From Eutypella sp. D-1 (Eukaryota; Ascomycota; Sordariomycetes; Xylariales; Diatrypaceae): a stretch of 64,000 nt of DNA. The DNA lies in contig JAJTTP010000003.1 of NCBI GenBank assembly GCA_023313575.1, positions 1,426,001 to 1,490,000 of the forward strand. The letters run 5' to 3'. Shown in pieces: positions 22,060 through 33,359 of the stretch. Positions within the stretch are counted from its first letter, which is position 1; every line of letters starts with the position of its first letter. The notes below the pieces were generated by a model. It was not told the origin of the DNA, ran no database searches, and saw only the letters and a program-made list of their open reading frames with translations. The position numbers and the translations under genes are program-made.

Positions 22060-23865
22060 TAGTCAACACCGGACGCGACATGCATTCCCTTATATAAAAA
22101 AGCACCATAGCATCCATCTCGAATTGTTAGCAGGGACACACATTCCAGACCCGTTTATTGGTCTAAACGAAGCAGGCCTACAATGAATACAATGAATTCA
22201 TAGCAGAACCTGGGTACACACCACGGGACGCAACAACAACATTCGGTGAAGAGTAACGTCCGGACCTTGTGTTCGCGGGTCTCGACACTTTTGCTGCAGT
22301 GAAGCTTAACGGCGGAGATACTTCAGTGCTTGCATGTTGGCTAGTACATGAGGGGAAGTCACTTCATGAGGTCGAGGCTGACTGGTGAATGCTTGCTTCA
22401 GATGCAATGTTATGTTCATCTGCGACCGGATCGATGACCCTGTCTATGGTGTCCTCACGCTCATGGCAAACGGCCCCTTTATCAGATTACGACCAGCCTA
22501 CGGTCAGAATCGGACATGGTCCTTGACGATAGGACACAGAGCATCGGCATTCGGCGTGTTGGGCCAGCCCGGATCCCGACTGGTAAAGGGGTCGACGGTC
22601 TATCTCAAGTACCTATAATGAGGTGCCAATCTTCGTATGAGTCAGCAACTAAATTTTCCTGGCGATACGTTTCTGCTTCGGATGACGCCAGAGAAGAAGG
22701 GTAAACCTCGCCGCAAGAAGTAACCAGAATATGCTTCACGTGTGGGGTGGAGGAATATATGAGGACGATTCATTTATAGACGAGTGCGATCGAAGAGGCA
22801 TCCTTGTCTGGCAAGGTTTCGGCTTTGCTTGTGGACAGGATCCCGCTGACAAGGATTTCGTGGATAGCGTCAAAGAGGAAGCTGCGCAAACCATCAAACG
22901 CCTAAGGTGACATCCGCCCTTAGCTATCTGGGCGAGGAACAATGAAGGCCACCAGATCTCAGACGAAGGATTACACCACGGCATGAACATGTCCGAAGAG
23001 TAATGGCCGATGTACACTTTCGGTGCTCGTCTCACTTACGAGCGAATTCTGCCCAATCTTTTCAAGGGGCATGCTCATAGAGCAATATACTGGCCAACTT
23101 CTCCATTCGGTGGTATAGACAATAATAGCGACCGCACCTCGGAGATATCGATATATGGAACGTATCTAGCAGCATGTTCTTGCTATACCAGATACCCCAA
23201 CGTTACTGGCCGCTTCGTGTCGGTGTTCGGGATTCTATCCTGTCCCCTAGCGGATACCATCAAAGCCTCTCCGGGAAGGGCAGCACCAATTTTCATCCGC
23301 AGAGCAAGAAATTCGAGCTCCGCTGCAAGGCGAACTCTTACGAAAACCGTATATTCAATTGTACAGGGAGAACGTTGTCGGAGAATCAACGTCCTGTGTA
23401 TGGGTCATGAATTCGACTAACAACAACAGGAGATTGAAGATGCGTGTGCGATCTATCAGCATAGCATCCGGACAAGGGTTGCTAGGTCCCATCGAACGGG
23501 CGGTCGAAGCTCAAGCTACTGGGACGACGGAAGTGGTGGATTGTCCAACCCCGGAAGCGGAACCCACTGTCATTACCTCCGAGATTTTCGACCAGGAAGG
23601 GGGGGGGGGGCACCGTTTCGCATGGTATTGATTAGCCACAGCCGCTCAAGCGTCTTACATTCCCCGATCACCAACTCAAAGTGAATGTGCATAGGGAGCT
23701 TCTGGTTGTATCCGCTAGCAAACCCTGAAAGAGTTGCTATTTACGAATGACGGGTTGCAGTGCAGCGACAGCGGATCCGATGTTGCCTCCGGTCAACAGC
23801 TGAAAATCAGCGCAAACGATTTAAAAGAGGCACCAAAACCAACATTCTATGGGATAGGGTACTAA
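22060..23865 (+). pseudogene. Decayed beta-mannosidase (glycoside hydrolase family 2)
   Basis: Pieces of one GH2 beta-mannosidase occur in colinear order on the plus strand in shifting frames. At about 22110-22185 they read SIHLELLAGTHIPDPFIG; then a GLDTFAAVKLNG block near 22285; FPGDTFLLRMTPEK near 22660; HVWGGGIYEDDSFIDECDRR followed by GILVWQGFGFACGQ at 22737-22850; HPPLAIWARNNEGHQ near 22915; FHPQSKKFEL near 23295; and a C-terminal DGLQCSDSGSDV near 23755, ending FYG. Active-site-region blocks (WGGGIYE and the NNE acid region) are present but split. At least two family Trp codons appear to have become TGA (22184 region), and there is a TGA between LR and HPP. Normal length would be about 850 aa. 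No splice arrangement repairs the many shifts, so this is a pseudogene. Confidence 0.88.
23599..23610 (+). repeat. Poly-G run (G12)
   Basis: Twelve G residues lie within the beta-mannosidase remnant, a likely site of slippage and one possible source of a frameshift. Confidence 0.9.
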
Positions 23866-23926
23866 ATTCGTTGAGCGATCCTTCGGATAGGGTATCAAAC
23901 AATGTTGGATCCGCATGGGCATCTGT

Positions 23927-25032
23927 CTACTCCTCTCCCTGCTGCCACTTTGGTGCTGTTTCCCATGGCGCAAAGCGGGGCTCCAGCTTATCCGGGTCGA
24001 TAGAAGGATATTGTTCTTTAATGCATTTGATAACCTCTTCGAAGACCAGCCTATATCCTACAGGGGTTGGATGAAGGCCTATACTAATTAGCTCACTACG
24101 CACTAATATCGGAAGGAATGACAAAGTAGTCTTAAAATACTTACCGTCCGAAAATAGACTCTGGAATACCTTGTTTGCAGCAATATCACGTGTCCCTGGA
24201 GGGGGCTCGCCTTCTACCCAACCAGCGTGTCGAAGGAACGGTGTCCAAATATCCACTACTGGGACTTTCAACTGAGAGCCGATCTCATGGCACGCATTCA
24301 CGTATTTCTCCGTGTTTTCAATCGTGCGGCGCAACTGGCGAAATCCTCTAGCCTCATCTGCAGCCATGCGTTGATGTTCATCGACGGGCGGAGGCGTCAT
24401 GATGATAATCCGGGGCCTATGAATCTGAACTTTTGGGTGGTTAATCATGGCGGTCAAGTTGTCGCGGTACGCTTCAACAGGGACATGATGGCCCGTTGGA
24501 TCATTGGGAAGGCAAGAATCGTTGGCGCCAAACCAGATGATCTATATATTCTCGGTTATTTCAGCTCAACGGAGTTCTATATTCACCAGGCTCGAACGCC
24601 AGCTTCATCTTACCAGCAACTCGACCTTCGCCTGTTCAGGCGTCGGCATAAATTTTGGGAGCACTACGCGCGCGTGTCGAGTGTTGTAGCCACTAGCGAA
24701 TCCTGGTTAACACGTCGGAACCATCGACTATCGCAATTGTATCAATCAAATCGAATCGCCTCACGAGAATCCCCTATTAATCACATCCAGCCGCCTTTTG
24801 AATGCTGCCATATGATACTGGTTAATACTATGCATACCTAGCTATTCTGCATAAGAGATAGCAACTTAAGGATGGGTATTGCCTCACCATGCGACAGGGC
24901 AGCTCCGTATGAGAACCCAGATTCTGTATCGAACGCATTCTGGGTGATCGAGTCACCAAAAAGGAGGACTTGGCCGTATGGGCCATCGGGTTGGGACAAA
25001 TCGAACGACTCCTCTGAAACTGAGGCCATCAT
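23927..25032 (-). CDS. SGNH/GDSL hydrolase, isoamyl-acetate-hydrolysing esterase (Iah1) type
   Basis: Five exons (minus strand): 24888-25032, 24765-24804, 24614-24692, 24145-24541 and 23927-24078; all junctions are in frame, giving 270 aa. The SGNH blocks are complete: block I LLFGDSIT with Ser28, the Gly block NRGFSGYNTR near 58-67, block III WFGANDSC with Asn95, and block V SDGLHPTPVGY with Asp220 and His223. The block order and the late PPPVDEHQR region resemble yeast Iah1, an acetyl-ester hydrolase. There is no signal peptide, so it probably acts inside the cell, for example on acetylated sugars or small acetate esters (inferred). Two adjacent genes on the other strand are decayed while this one keeps every catalytic residue. 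It is divergent from the sugar transporter. Confidence 0.88.
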
Positions 25033-25667
25033 AAATGCGTCTATGATAGCTGTTTTAGGGGGGTGGTGATTTGGAATCGATCCTTTGAAGTGGCAAGATG
25101 AACGAGAGTAACGAGAAGCTTTTTGGTAGGTTGCACATGAATGTGAGCACTAACGACTGTGCACTGGTGGGAGGATATGCGCCATACGCCATGCGTGGTG
25201 TACATACAGGACGGTTGCCCTTGCCCTTTAGGGACAAACTAAGAACCCTATGGCCGTTCGAGAGTCTTCGGTTCTTGGCAGGTCGAATCCTAGTGCGAAC
25301 TATCACACCTTCCGCACTATATTTTTAGAATGCTCCCCTGAATCAACCCGTTTTATCATTAGACCTGCTAAATTGGCCCCTACCAAGTGCTGTCTCGGCG
25401 GTCTGATAGGGCTGTTAGCAGCTATGGTTATAGGGGTCGTATCTGACTGTGCTCTGTGCACGCTCTTGGGGTATGTACTGTAAATAAACTTGCCAAGGAC
25501 CGAAGACTTCTGAGCACTGCCTTCGTAGGTCGACTCGCGTCCTTCTAAACCCACGATGGGTCAGATATAAAGTCCAAAGGTTCGTTTTGAGCCCAGGGAA
25601 GAAACACTTCGAAGCTCATCACTGCTACGAGCGCCTATGTTGGATACTGCAACTAACCCCAAATAAT
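25033..25667. other. Bidirectional promoter region, esterase and sugar transporter
   Basis: 635 bp between the divergently transcribed SGNH esterase and MFS transporter genes. Unsupported open frames only. The arrangement would allow co-regulation from shared sites, though no specific operator was identified. Confidence 0.5.
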
Positions 25668-27512
25668 ATGGCGAATCCTGCCACGCGTGTTGAAACTTCG
25701 GCGAGCGCAAGGTCGCCGGTCGAGTCCCTGATGACCGAGCCATCGGTTGGGGACACCGCTTCAGGGCCGAACGACCAAGCGATCACTTTAGACAGCGATG
25801 AAATACGCGATCAGATGGCGGCTCAGGTCAAGGCGACTAAAGTCAAATTCACCTCTAAGGCTTCCATTCAAATGCTTTTTTTCTTATTTGTTGCCTACTG
25901 TAGTGAGTTGCTGATGTAGCCCCAGGGCAGCGACAGAAAAAAGTTCGCGCCAAGCAATTATAAGTGTCACGCTAATTGAGCATGGGCAGACTCATGGGGT
26001 ACCGGTTTTGATAGCTCCCTTACGAGCGCCATGAACGCCAACTCTCGCTGGCATGATGACCTCGAAATTCCTAAGGAAGGGGGTTATCTTGGTATCGTCA
26101 CGGCAATCTATACGATTGGAAACCTCTCTGGTTCTTTTATTGCCGGACCTGCATCCGACAGATATGGCCGACGAATTGGCATGTTCGCCGGCTCATTCGT
26201 CATCATCGCCGGCGCGGTTGTCATGGCCACTGCGAAGACCTCGGGTGCGTACATGGCGGGTCGATTCTTCACCGGTTTTGGAATCGCCATTGCCCGTTCA
26301 GCTGCCCCTGCTTTCGTCACAGAGATTGCCCCGCCTCAATGGCGTGGGCCGGCTACTTTGCTATATAACTCTCTATGGTTGATCGGAGCGATCCTCGCTA
26401 GCTCTATTGCGTATGCTACCGGACCACTGAATTCCGATCTTTCCTGGAGAATCCCTCTCATCCTTCAGGTGGTGCCGTCGACCATAGTGCTCATCTTCAG
26501 CCTCTTTCTCCCAGAGTCTCCGCGGTGGCTGGTCGCTAACGACCGTTGTGACGAGGCCAAGCAGGTGCTGGCCAAGTATCATACGGCTGGCGATGAGAAT
26601 AACCCTCTCGTTTCTCTGGAGATGTCGGAAATGCGAGCAAGTATCAAGCAGCAAGCCTCTGATAAGAGATGGTACGATTACTCGGAACTCTTCAATAGCC
26701 GCCCTAGCCGCTATCGAACATTCCTAGTAATCTCAATCGCATGCATTGGTGGGCACCCCCCCTCTCCCACCCCTCCAACACACACACACGCACACACATA
26801 CAAAAGAATCCCTATGTGAGTGCTCGCGCTGACATTGTTCCCTTTTCCAGGACAGTGGGGAGGCTCAAACTTGACGGGGTATTACCAAGCCAATATTCTT
26901 CGCAGTATCGGGGTAACGGCTCAAAACAAGTTACTCGTCTTCAACCTTGCATATTATGTCGCAGCACTCGGAGGTGCGACCGTCGGTTCGCTGGTATGCG
27001 ATAAGGTCGGCCGGCGGCCGCTCCTGATGTTCGGCTGCATGTCCATGTTCTTTTGCCTCATCGCTCTGACGGCTCTAACGTCGCAGTACTACCCAGGCCA
27101 GCCGGATTCGATCTCGAAGCTGACTATTGCGTTCATATTCTTCGTCGGGATCTTCCATAGCGGCGGAATTAACCCCTTAGTAGTGGCCTACCCCGTCGAG
27201 TGCTTGCACACTAACACCCGCGCCAAGGGGATGGGACTCAACAACTTCACCCTCAATGTTGCCGGGTTTGTCAACACGTACGGCGCGCCTATTGGACTAG
27301 CTAATATCGGTTGGAATATGTACATCATCTACACGGTATGGAACCTTGTGCAGACTCTGTGGATCTACTTCTTCTTTGTCGAGACCAGGAATCGCACCCT
27401 TGAGGAGCTGGACGGCATTTTCGAGGCGCAGAACCCGGTCAAAGAGTCACTAAAGAAGCCACATCGAATTGAGGCTATGGAGGTCGAGGATATCAAGGCC
27501 CTTTCAGTCTGA
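25668..27512 (+). CDS. MFS sugar transporter
   Basis: Three exons, 25668-25902, 25990-26748 and 26851-27512, in frame; the prediction is 551 aa. Sugar-porter signatures are visible: a D-R-x-G-R-R motif in GPASDRYGRRIGMF between helices 2 and 3, LFLPESPRWLV after helix 6, VCDKVGRRPLLMFG in the second half, and PVECLHTNTRAKGMG followed by a VETRNRTLEELDGIF end motif. The N-terminus is about 75 residues, hydrophilic and Ser/Thr-rich. The pattern is closest to fungal lactose/oligosaccharide permease-like proteins (GQWGGSNLTGYY in the second half), but the substrate is not established. The 102-nt second intron contains a CA microsatellite. Likely plasma membrane, proton-coupled. Confidence 0.9.
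26778..26798 (+). repeat. CA-dinucleotide microsatellite in intron 2 of the sugar transporter
   Basis: An almost pure (CA)n tract lies inside the intron upstream of its CTGAC branch site. Intronic, so length variation would not affect the frame. Confidence 0.8.
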
Positions 27513-28173
27513 AGCATAAGGAGTAACTGAGAGGTTTCCAGGGATTGCTTTTGTAATGTACTGGATGGGCCATGTACTCCAGCATCGAATAATATAGAAA
27601 CACTCGGCTTTTAGGCGTATGATAGCGTTTTCGTAGTTTCTGCCCTGGGAATTCGATATCTTGCCGTCATGGTGACCATTACCAGAAGAGAATGAGCATC
27701 GGCTCGTTACAAAGCCCCCATTTCTGCGAGAATAGTCAGTTTCCTGAACCTCATGCAACACACCCTTATCGTCTAACTACAGCTCCATCTGCATCTGAGT
27801 CTCCGAATCATCCTCACCGCTTGTTTAGCTCCAGCGGAGAGGGGCTATATTACGGCAAGGGATGGTTTTTATGCAGCAAGGAGCGATATGTTCCCTGCGA
27901 ATTTATTAATTAGTACTGCAGGTCGAAATCTAAGATATTCAGCACGAAATCCGTTCGCCCGATGCGTACTATGTCAAAGTATGTATAGGATTCATCGAAT
28001 TAGAGCTAAAGGGTAAGTGTGCACAATCATTCTCTCGTTCGCATCTAAGTGTGTTGTTGGATGCGACATTGACGTTAAGCTCCGACACCCCTCATGACTA
28101 AACCCCACAACTCCCTAATTGGTGAAACTTCCGATTCCTATCTTCATACGGACGTACTGTTATTTATGGCTCC
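27513..28173. other. Intergenic region between convergent transporter and catalase
   Basis: 660 bp of shared 3' flank. Short frames are present on both strands with no domain, and nothing else was seen. Confidence 0.5.
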
Positions 28174-30456
28174 TTAGTACGCGACCTGGACGTTCAATCC
28201 ATCTAGTTCGCGCTGGAAGTTACGGTGTTGCGCGATCTGGTACCAGAACTTCTCAAGGAACCCGGCACCCTCCTTAGCGATATTAACGGTCTCAGAGAGG
28301 CTGTCGGGCGCGACCTTGCTGAGGGTGACTACGCCGTAGGACTCGATGGCAGTGTTGTCGCGTGACATCTCGACCTCTGGGAGCGCGAAGGCGATATTAA
28401 AGAGCTCGATGGCTTCGCCCGTACCGGAAATTGGCTTGAGATGCCCGAATGCCTCGCGCACCCAGTGCAAAGCGCGGCCACTTTTCGACAGGGTGTTTAC
28501 CGACTCCGCCCCACCAGGCACGAAGACAGCGTCGAACATAGTCGACCGCATACCCTCGAGATGGTGGTCGGGCTTGATGCCGTTTCCGGGGGTCTTGTCC
28601 ACGCCGGCGGGGAAAATCTCCGATCTACGGGGCGCAATGATGAAGGGCAGCGCGCTTGAAGTCTTGAGCGCTGTCTTGACGGCGTTGAAGGCGGTATCAT
28701 CGAAACCGTCCGCGATTATAATAGCAACCCGGCGACTGGCGATGGTAGGCTTGGCGGATGGGAACTCGAACTGGCTGAGATTCTTGGCCGTTTTCCCGTG
28801 GTTGGGACGGGTCTGCTTCTTGGGCTTGGTGCCTCCGACAAGTTCAGCAACCTGTTGTGCTAGACTGATATCAATCTCGGCAAGACGTTGGGACATGCGC
28901 TCGTAAACGATAGGATCGTCGCAGTGGTCGAGCTCGAATGCGAAGGCCGCTGCGACATGACTCTTCTCGGGCTCACTCAGACTGTTGTAGAAGAGCTGCG
29001 CCTGGTTGTAATGCTCCTTGAACTTCGCGCTCTTGGCGCGTGCTTTGATGCCCTCAACCTTCTGGGGATGTTCTGGATATGCGCCTTCGGACTGCGTCGC
29101 TGGTGGGCGAACATCAAACCGATTAGGCCAGTAGTTGACGGTACCCTTGTTGATTGTTTGACGCCCTTGTCCATCGCGGTTGAAGTTTAAAACAGGACAT
29201 ACGGGCCTGTTTATGGGGAGTTCTTGCCAGTTGATTCCGAGACGCGAAAGCTGGGTGTCGAAGTAGCTAAAGCTGCGACCCTGGAGCAGGGGATCATCGG
29301 AGTGGCCAATTCCGGGAACCATGTGGGCGGTGCAGAATGCAACCTGCTCTGTCTGAGGAAAGTATTCGTCGACATTCCTGTTGAGCTCAAGTTCGCCGAT
29401 GTAACGCACAGGGACTAGATCTTCCGGCCACACCTTGGTGGCATCAAGGATATCGAAATCAAAGTCGTGTTGCTTGTCCTCGGGGATTATTTGAATACCA
29501 AACTTCCACTTGGGGTATGCGCCGTTCTCAATGGCCTCCCATAAATCCTTCCGGTGGAAATCAGGGTCCTGCCCGGCAATCTTCAACGCTTCGTCCCAGA
29601 CGAAACTGTGCACACCAAGCTCGGGAGTCCAGTGAAACTTAACAAAGTGCCGCTCTCCCTTCTTATTGATTAAGGTAAACGTATTGACGCCGAATCCCTG
29701 CATCATCCGGTAGGAGCGTGGAATGGCTCGGTCCGACATGGCCCACATGTACATGTGCGTCGCCTCGGTATGCAGGTACACAAAGTCCCAGAAGTTGTTG
29801 TGAGCTGACTGGCCCTGAGGTACTTCATTGTGAGGTTCGGGCTTGACTGAATGGATGAAATCGGGGAACTTGATTGCATCTTGGATGAAGAACACTGGGA
29901 TGTTGTTGCCAACAATGTCCCAGTTACCCTCCTTCGTGTAGAACTTGACAGCGAAGCCGCGAACATCGCGAACAGTGTCAGCACTGCCACGAGAACCTTG
30001 AACAGTAGAGAATCGAACAAAGACTGGCGTCTCTCTTGAAGTGTCTGTGAGAACACCGGCACAGGTAACATCTTCCACACTTTCGAACAGCTTGAAGGTA
30101 CCGAAAGCACCTGCTCCACGCGCATGAACTACGCGCTCCGGGATACGTTCGTGATCAAATCGGTGTATCTATGCGCGATAGTTAGCGCTTTGTTACCATC
30201 TCCTACAGGGTTATTGACGGACCTTTTCCCTAGCAAACGAATCTTCGAGCAGCATGGGACCGATTGTATCATTATTCGTGACACGGTACCAGTCATCCGT
30301 GTTTCCTTGTTTCACCCCGAAGTCTGAAGTGATGCGGTCATTCTTGGTAACATCTTGGCTGATGTTGTCGATCTGAGAGACCTTTGCTGCTTTCTCGCCG
30401 CCTGTCATCTTCTTCGCTTTGTCGATGGTATCAGAGATGATGTTTGACGATGACAT
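28174..30456 (-). CDS. Large-subunit (clade 2) catalase, intracellular CatA/CAT-1 type
   Basis: Two exons (minus strand), 30223-30456 and 28174-30168, giving 742 aa, typical of large-subunit fungal catalases. Catalytic His93 lies in ERIPERVVHARG, Asn166 in DIVGNNIPVFF, and the proximal heme ligand Tyr380 in RSFSYFDTQLSRLG. From about residue 565 the C-terminal DJ-1/PfpI-like flavodoxin domain begins (RRVAIIIADGFDD, later VFVPGGAESV), which small catalases lack. The N-terminus is polar without a signal peptide, pointing to a cytosolic enzyme like Aspergillus CatA or Neurospora CAT-1, both spore- and stress-associated. It splits hydrogen peroxide to water and oxygen. The intron donor is GTCCGT, atypical but frame-consistent. 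A perfect TGACGTCA site lies about 220 bp upstream of the ATG. Confidence 0.95.
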
Positions 30457-31611
30457 TTGAAAATCTGCCTAACACAAGGCAAATGATACACTAGGTACTA
30501 CAAATTCACTTGATGCAATGGGGAGGGTAATGAGGATTATGGAAACAGGAAGTGAGGATTAGGGAGACAGGAAGGGATATGAGACTTCTGGGGCTGACCC
30601 AAGTGCCACAGCAGGAAGACGGACTTCTTTATGGAATATCGAGGATAGGTGAGGCATGATGTTTCCATGAAATATCATTGACGTCAGGACATTGTTATTT
30701 ACTAGAACTCTAGACGGGCAAGGACGGGGCCATGCCGTACAGTAGGCAGCCCAGGTAAGCCAATCAAGCCATACTACCCAGCTAAATACATAGATATTCC
30801 AGTTGTGTTTCGTTATTTACCTATCGATATCGTTCATTAGCAATCCAGGCAGAAAGGTGGCACACCTACATCTCGATAACAATGAATTTACTATGTGGTA
30901 AAAAAGTCGATGACAAGGAGATGTTGATGTAATAAATCCGGAGCATTTCCCAATGGTTCGGCACCCACCCCTGCCTCGGTACTTAAAGCGCTGTCCAATC
31001 GATTTCGTTAGATATATGGATCACATTTACTAATGATTCCGTAGTCCTGACGCGTTGGAAATTTCAGCCAATGAAACCGCCAACTTTTGCAATGCGTGCA
31101 CCTGCCTATACTGCCCGGCGGGCGTAACCAGTCTGTCATCCCCGACGAGCTTTTATTAAATGCTAAATTTGGATACAGTACCTAGCATGGCCAATCAGTC
31201 TTATGCATTGTTCATGACTTAGGTGATTAGAACGATTCCGGAAGGTATCTACTTTCGATTTAAACTACCTAGATACCTACATACCTAGGTACATATGTAG
31301 GTAGGTGATATTGGAAATGTAGAAGAGTAGATAGGTTCTAGGTCATAGCATATCCTAGCGTGCCTATCGGTACTTATCATATGTAGATCCAGCAGCGCTT
31401 TCTATATGCTATAACTAGCGGGTATCATGGGTTTATGTAGGAGTGACGTCCTAACAAGCCTGATAGCGTCTTCCATTCCTCAGATCTCACCAGTCTAAGG
31501 TTCGTGGCTTGGCGCGTGCCGTGCCCGCCCCGGACAAGCTAAAGTTAGGTATGGTAACTAAGCAAGGCTAGCAACAACTCGCTCGGACAACGTTGCACTA
31601 TTATCGGACTA
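30457..31611. other. Intergenic region upstream of catalase
   Basis: 1.15 kb on the minus-strand 5' side of catalase and 3' side of the next transporter. Contains the TGACGTCA site and, at about 31260-31310, a cluster of ACCTAGGT/TAGGTAGGT palindromic motifs. No gene recognised. Confidence 0.5.
30679..30686. promoter_or_regulatory. CRE/ATF-type palindrome in the catalase promoter
   Basis: A perfect TGACGTCA, 223 bp upstream of the catalase ATG. In fission yeast, Aspergillus and Neurospora, Atf1/AtfA/ATF-1 bZIP proteins downstream of stress MAP kinases control spore or stress catalase genes through such sites. The assignment to this gene is inferred from position. Confidence 0.6.
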
Positions 31612-33359
31612 CTAGTCGCGACCGGTCTTCTCATTAGTGTTCAGCCCGGATTCGCCAGAAGACGCATTCACATCCTCGGCCCGGCTGCTCTCCACAGACT
31701 CCTTCTCGGCCAGGACCCCCTCGGTTGGACCATCTTCCGTATGATGATGGGCGTGCATGGCACCTCTCGCGGCTGTGTCGATCAATCCGTACTTGAGAGC
31801 CTCCTGCTCCACCTGCTCATCGGACAGCAGCGGCAGCTCCTCCGCAGCTTTGACGTAAGACTTGCCTTCCACGTGACCCTTGGCGAAGATGATATCGATC
31901 TCCTCCAGAGACCGCTTGGCCGTCTCCGGATAAAACCACCAGATGACGGGCAGGAAGGTAGCGTTCATGACGGCAAAGAAGAGGTACGTGCCCCAGCCGA
32001 TGTTCGCCACCATGATGGGGGTAACCATGACGATCAAGAAGTTGAAAAGCCAGTTGGTACACGTTGATACGGCATTGGCCTTGGCTCGGGTCTTGATGGG
32101 GTTAATCTCGGCAGGGTAAAGCCATGGCAGGGGTAGCCATGTTGCGCCGAACGACGCAATATATGTAAACAGGCCGACAGCAGCACCTCTGGCGTGCATA
32201 GAGTTACCAGAGATCAGGCACGAGAATGTGATAACCATAGACAGGCATTGGCCAATGGTTCCGTAAAGGAACAGCTTGCGACGGCCCACCTTCTCAATGA
32301 TGAACCAAGAGGTCGTAGCGAAGATCGAATAAACAATCATATTCACGCCGCCCATCAGCAATGCGAGCTGGTCGTCATCTTTCACGATGGATTCCTTGAA
32401 TAGGATAGGGAAGTAGTAGATGACGGCGTTGCAACCGCCCACCTGTTGCATTAGCTGACTGCTAGCGCCGAGCAGCATGCGGCGGAAGTGTTGCGTCTTG
32501 CCGTTGGTGAGCAGGGCCTTAAACGGTGTGACCTTGCTGCCGCTGAAGCCACTGGCCCTGATCGAGTCCAGAATAACATCGCGCTCCATGCGAGTCTCCT
32601 TGCTGTCAGGCTCGTAGCCACGCAGTCCGGAGATGACCCTCTCTGCGTCCTCATAGCGCTCGTGGGTAAGCAACCAACGCGGCGATTCTGGGAGAAAGAT
32701 CATGCAAATTCCGACGACCAAGCCGAAGATGATCTGGAATGCAATAGGGAACCGCCACTGCAGGTCTGGAGGGCCGTAGGAAGCGCCATAATCTAACCAG
32801 TAAGCGATCAGGGTGCCGAAGGCAATAATGCCTCCTTCGATGCAAATAAGCAGGCCGCGATTGGACGTTTTACTGCATTCGGCTGAAACCACTGTCAGTA
32901 ACCGGTGTAGCTCAAACGAAAATCAATAAGTGTCAACATACCTTGGTAAGTGGGAATCGTTGAAGTGTTGATTCCATTTCCTACGCCAGTGATGACTCTC
33001 CCGGCGATGAACTGAGCTAGTGTATTGCTTCCTTTGAAACAGGTGACCTGAATCACCGCCCCGATAATCATCACCGCCGCGCCCAAGATCATAGCCTTCC
33101 GCCTTCCAAGCAGGTCGGCGTACCACAGAATGAACATAGCGCCGATTAGACACCCAATTTCGTAGATCGCGGTAACGAGCCCTTGCATGGTGGGGTTGTC
33201 CTTCGTCTCGGTGAACATATCAGCGAACGCCGGCGAGGCGATGATACCGGACATGACGCCCTGATCGTAACCGAAGAGCAAGAATCCCGTCGTGGCGACC
33301 GACGACACAGTTAGCGACAGCGGCCGGCCCGACAGGCCCATGAACTTCGGAGGTGCCAT
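31612..33359 (-). CDS. MFS sugar/polyol transporter, STL1-like
   Basis: Two exons (minus strand), 32942-33359 and 31612-32891, in frame; the prediction is 565 aa. The start is the ATG complementary to 33357-33359, although the frame extends upstream to a TTG. Sugar-porter motifs are present: FGYDQGVMSGI in helix 1, WYADLLGRRKAM, GRVITGVGNGINTSTIPTYQ ending exon 1, IFLPESPRWLL, QQVGGCNAVIYYFPILF, EKVGRRKLF, PAEINPIKTRAKANA and a late YPETAKRSLEEID. The GYDQGVMSGI and NAVIYYFP pattern is that of the STL1 (glycerol/H+) and monosaccharide transporter group. A cytosolic C-tail of about 75 residues is rich in Glu/Ser with a short His run. The substrate is not proven. CreA-like sites lie just upstream. 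Confidence 0.9.

Noticed and set aside
20880..23880. Transposable element as explanation for the decayed region
   Set aside because: No transposase, reverse transcriptase, terminal inverted repeats or LTRs were recognised; the readable fragments belong to metabolic enzymes.
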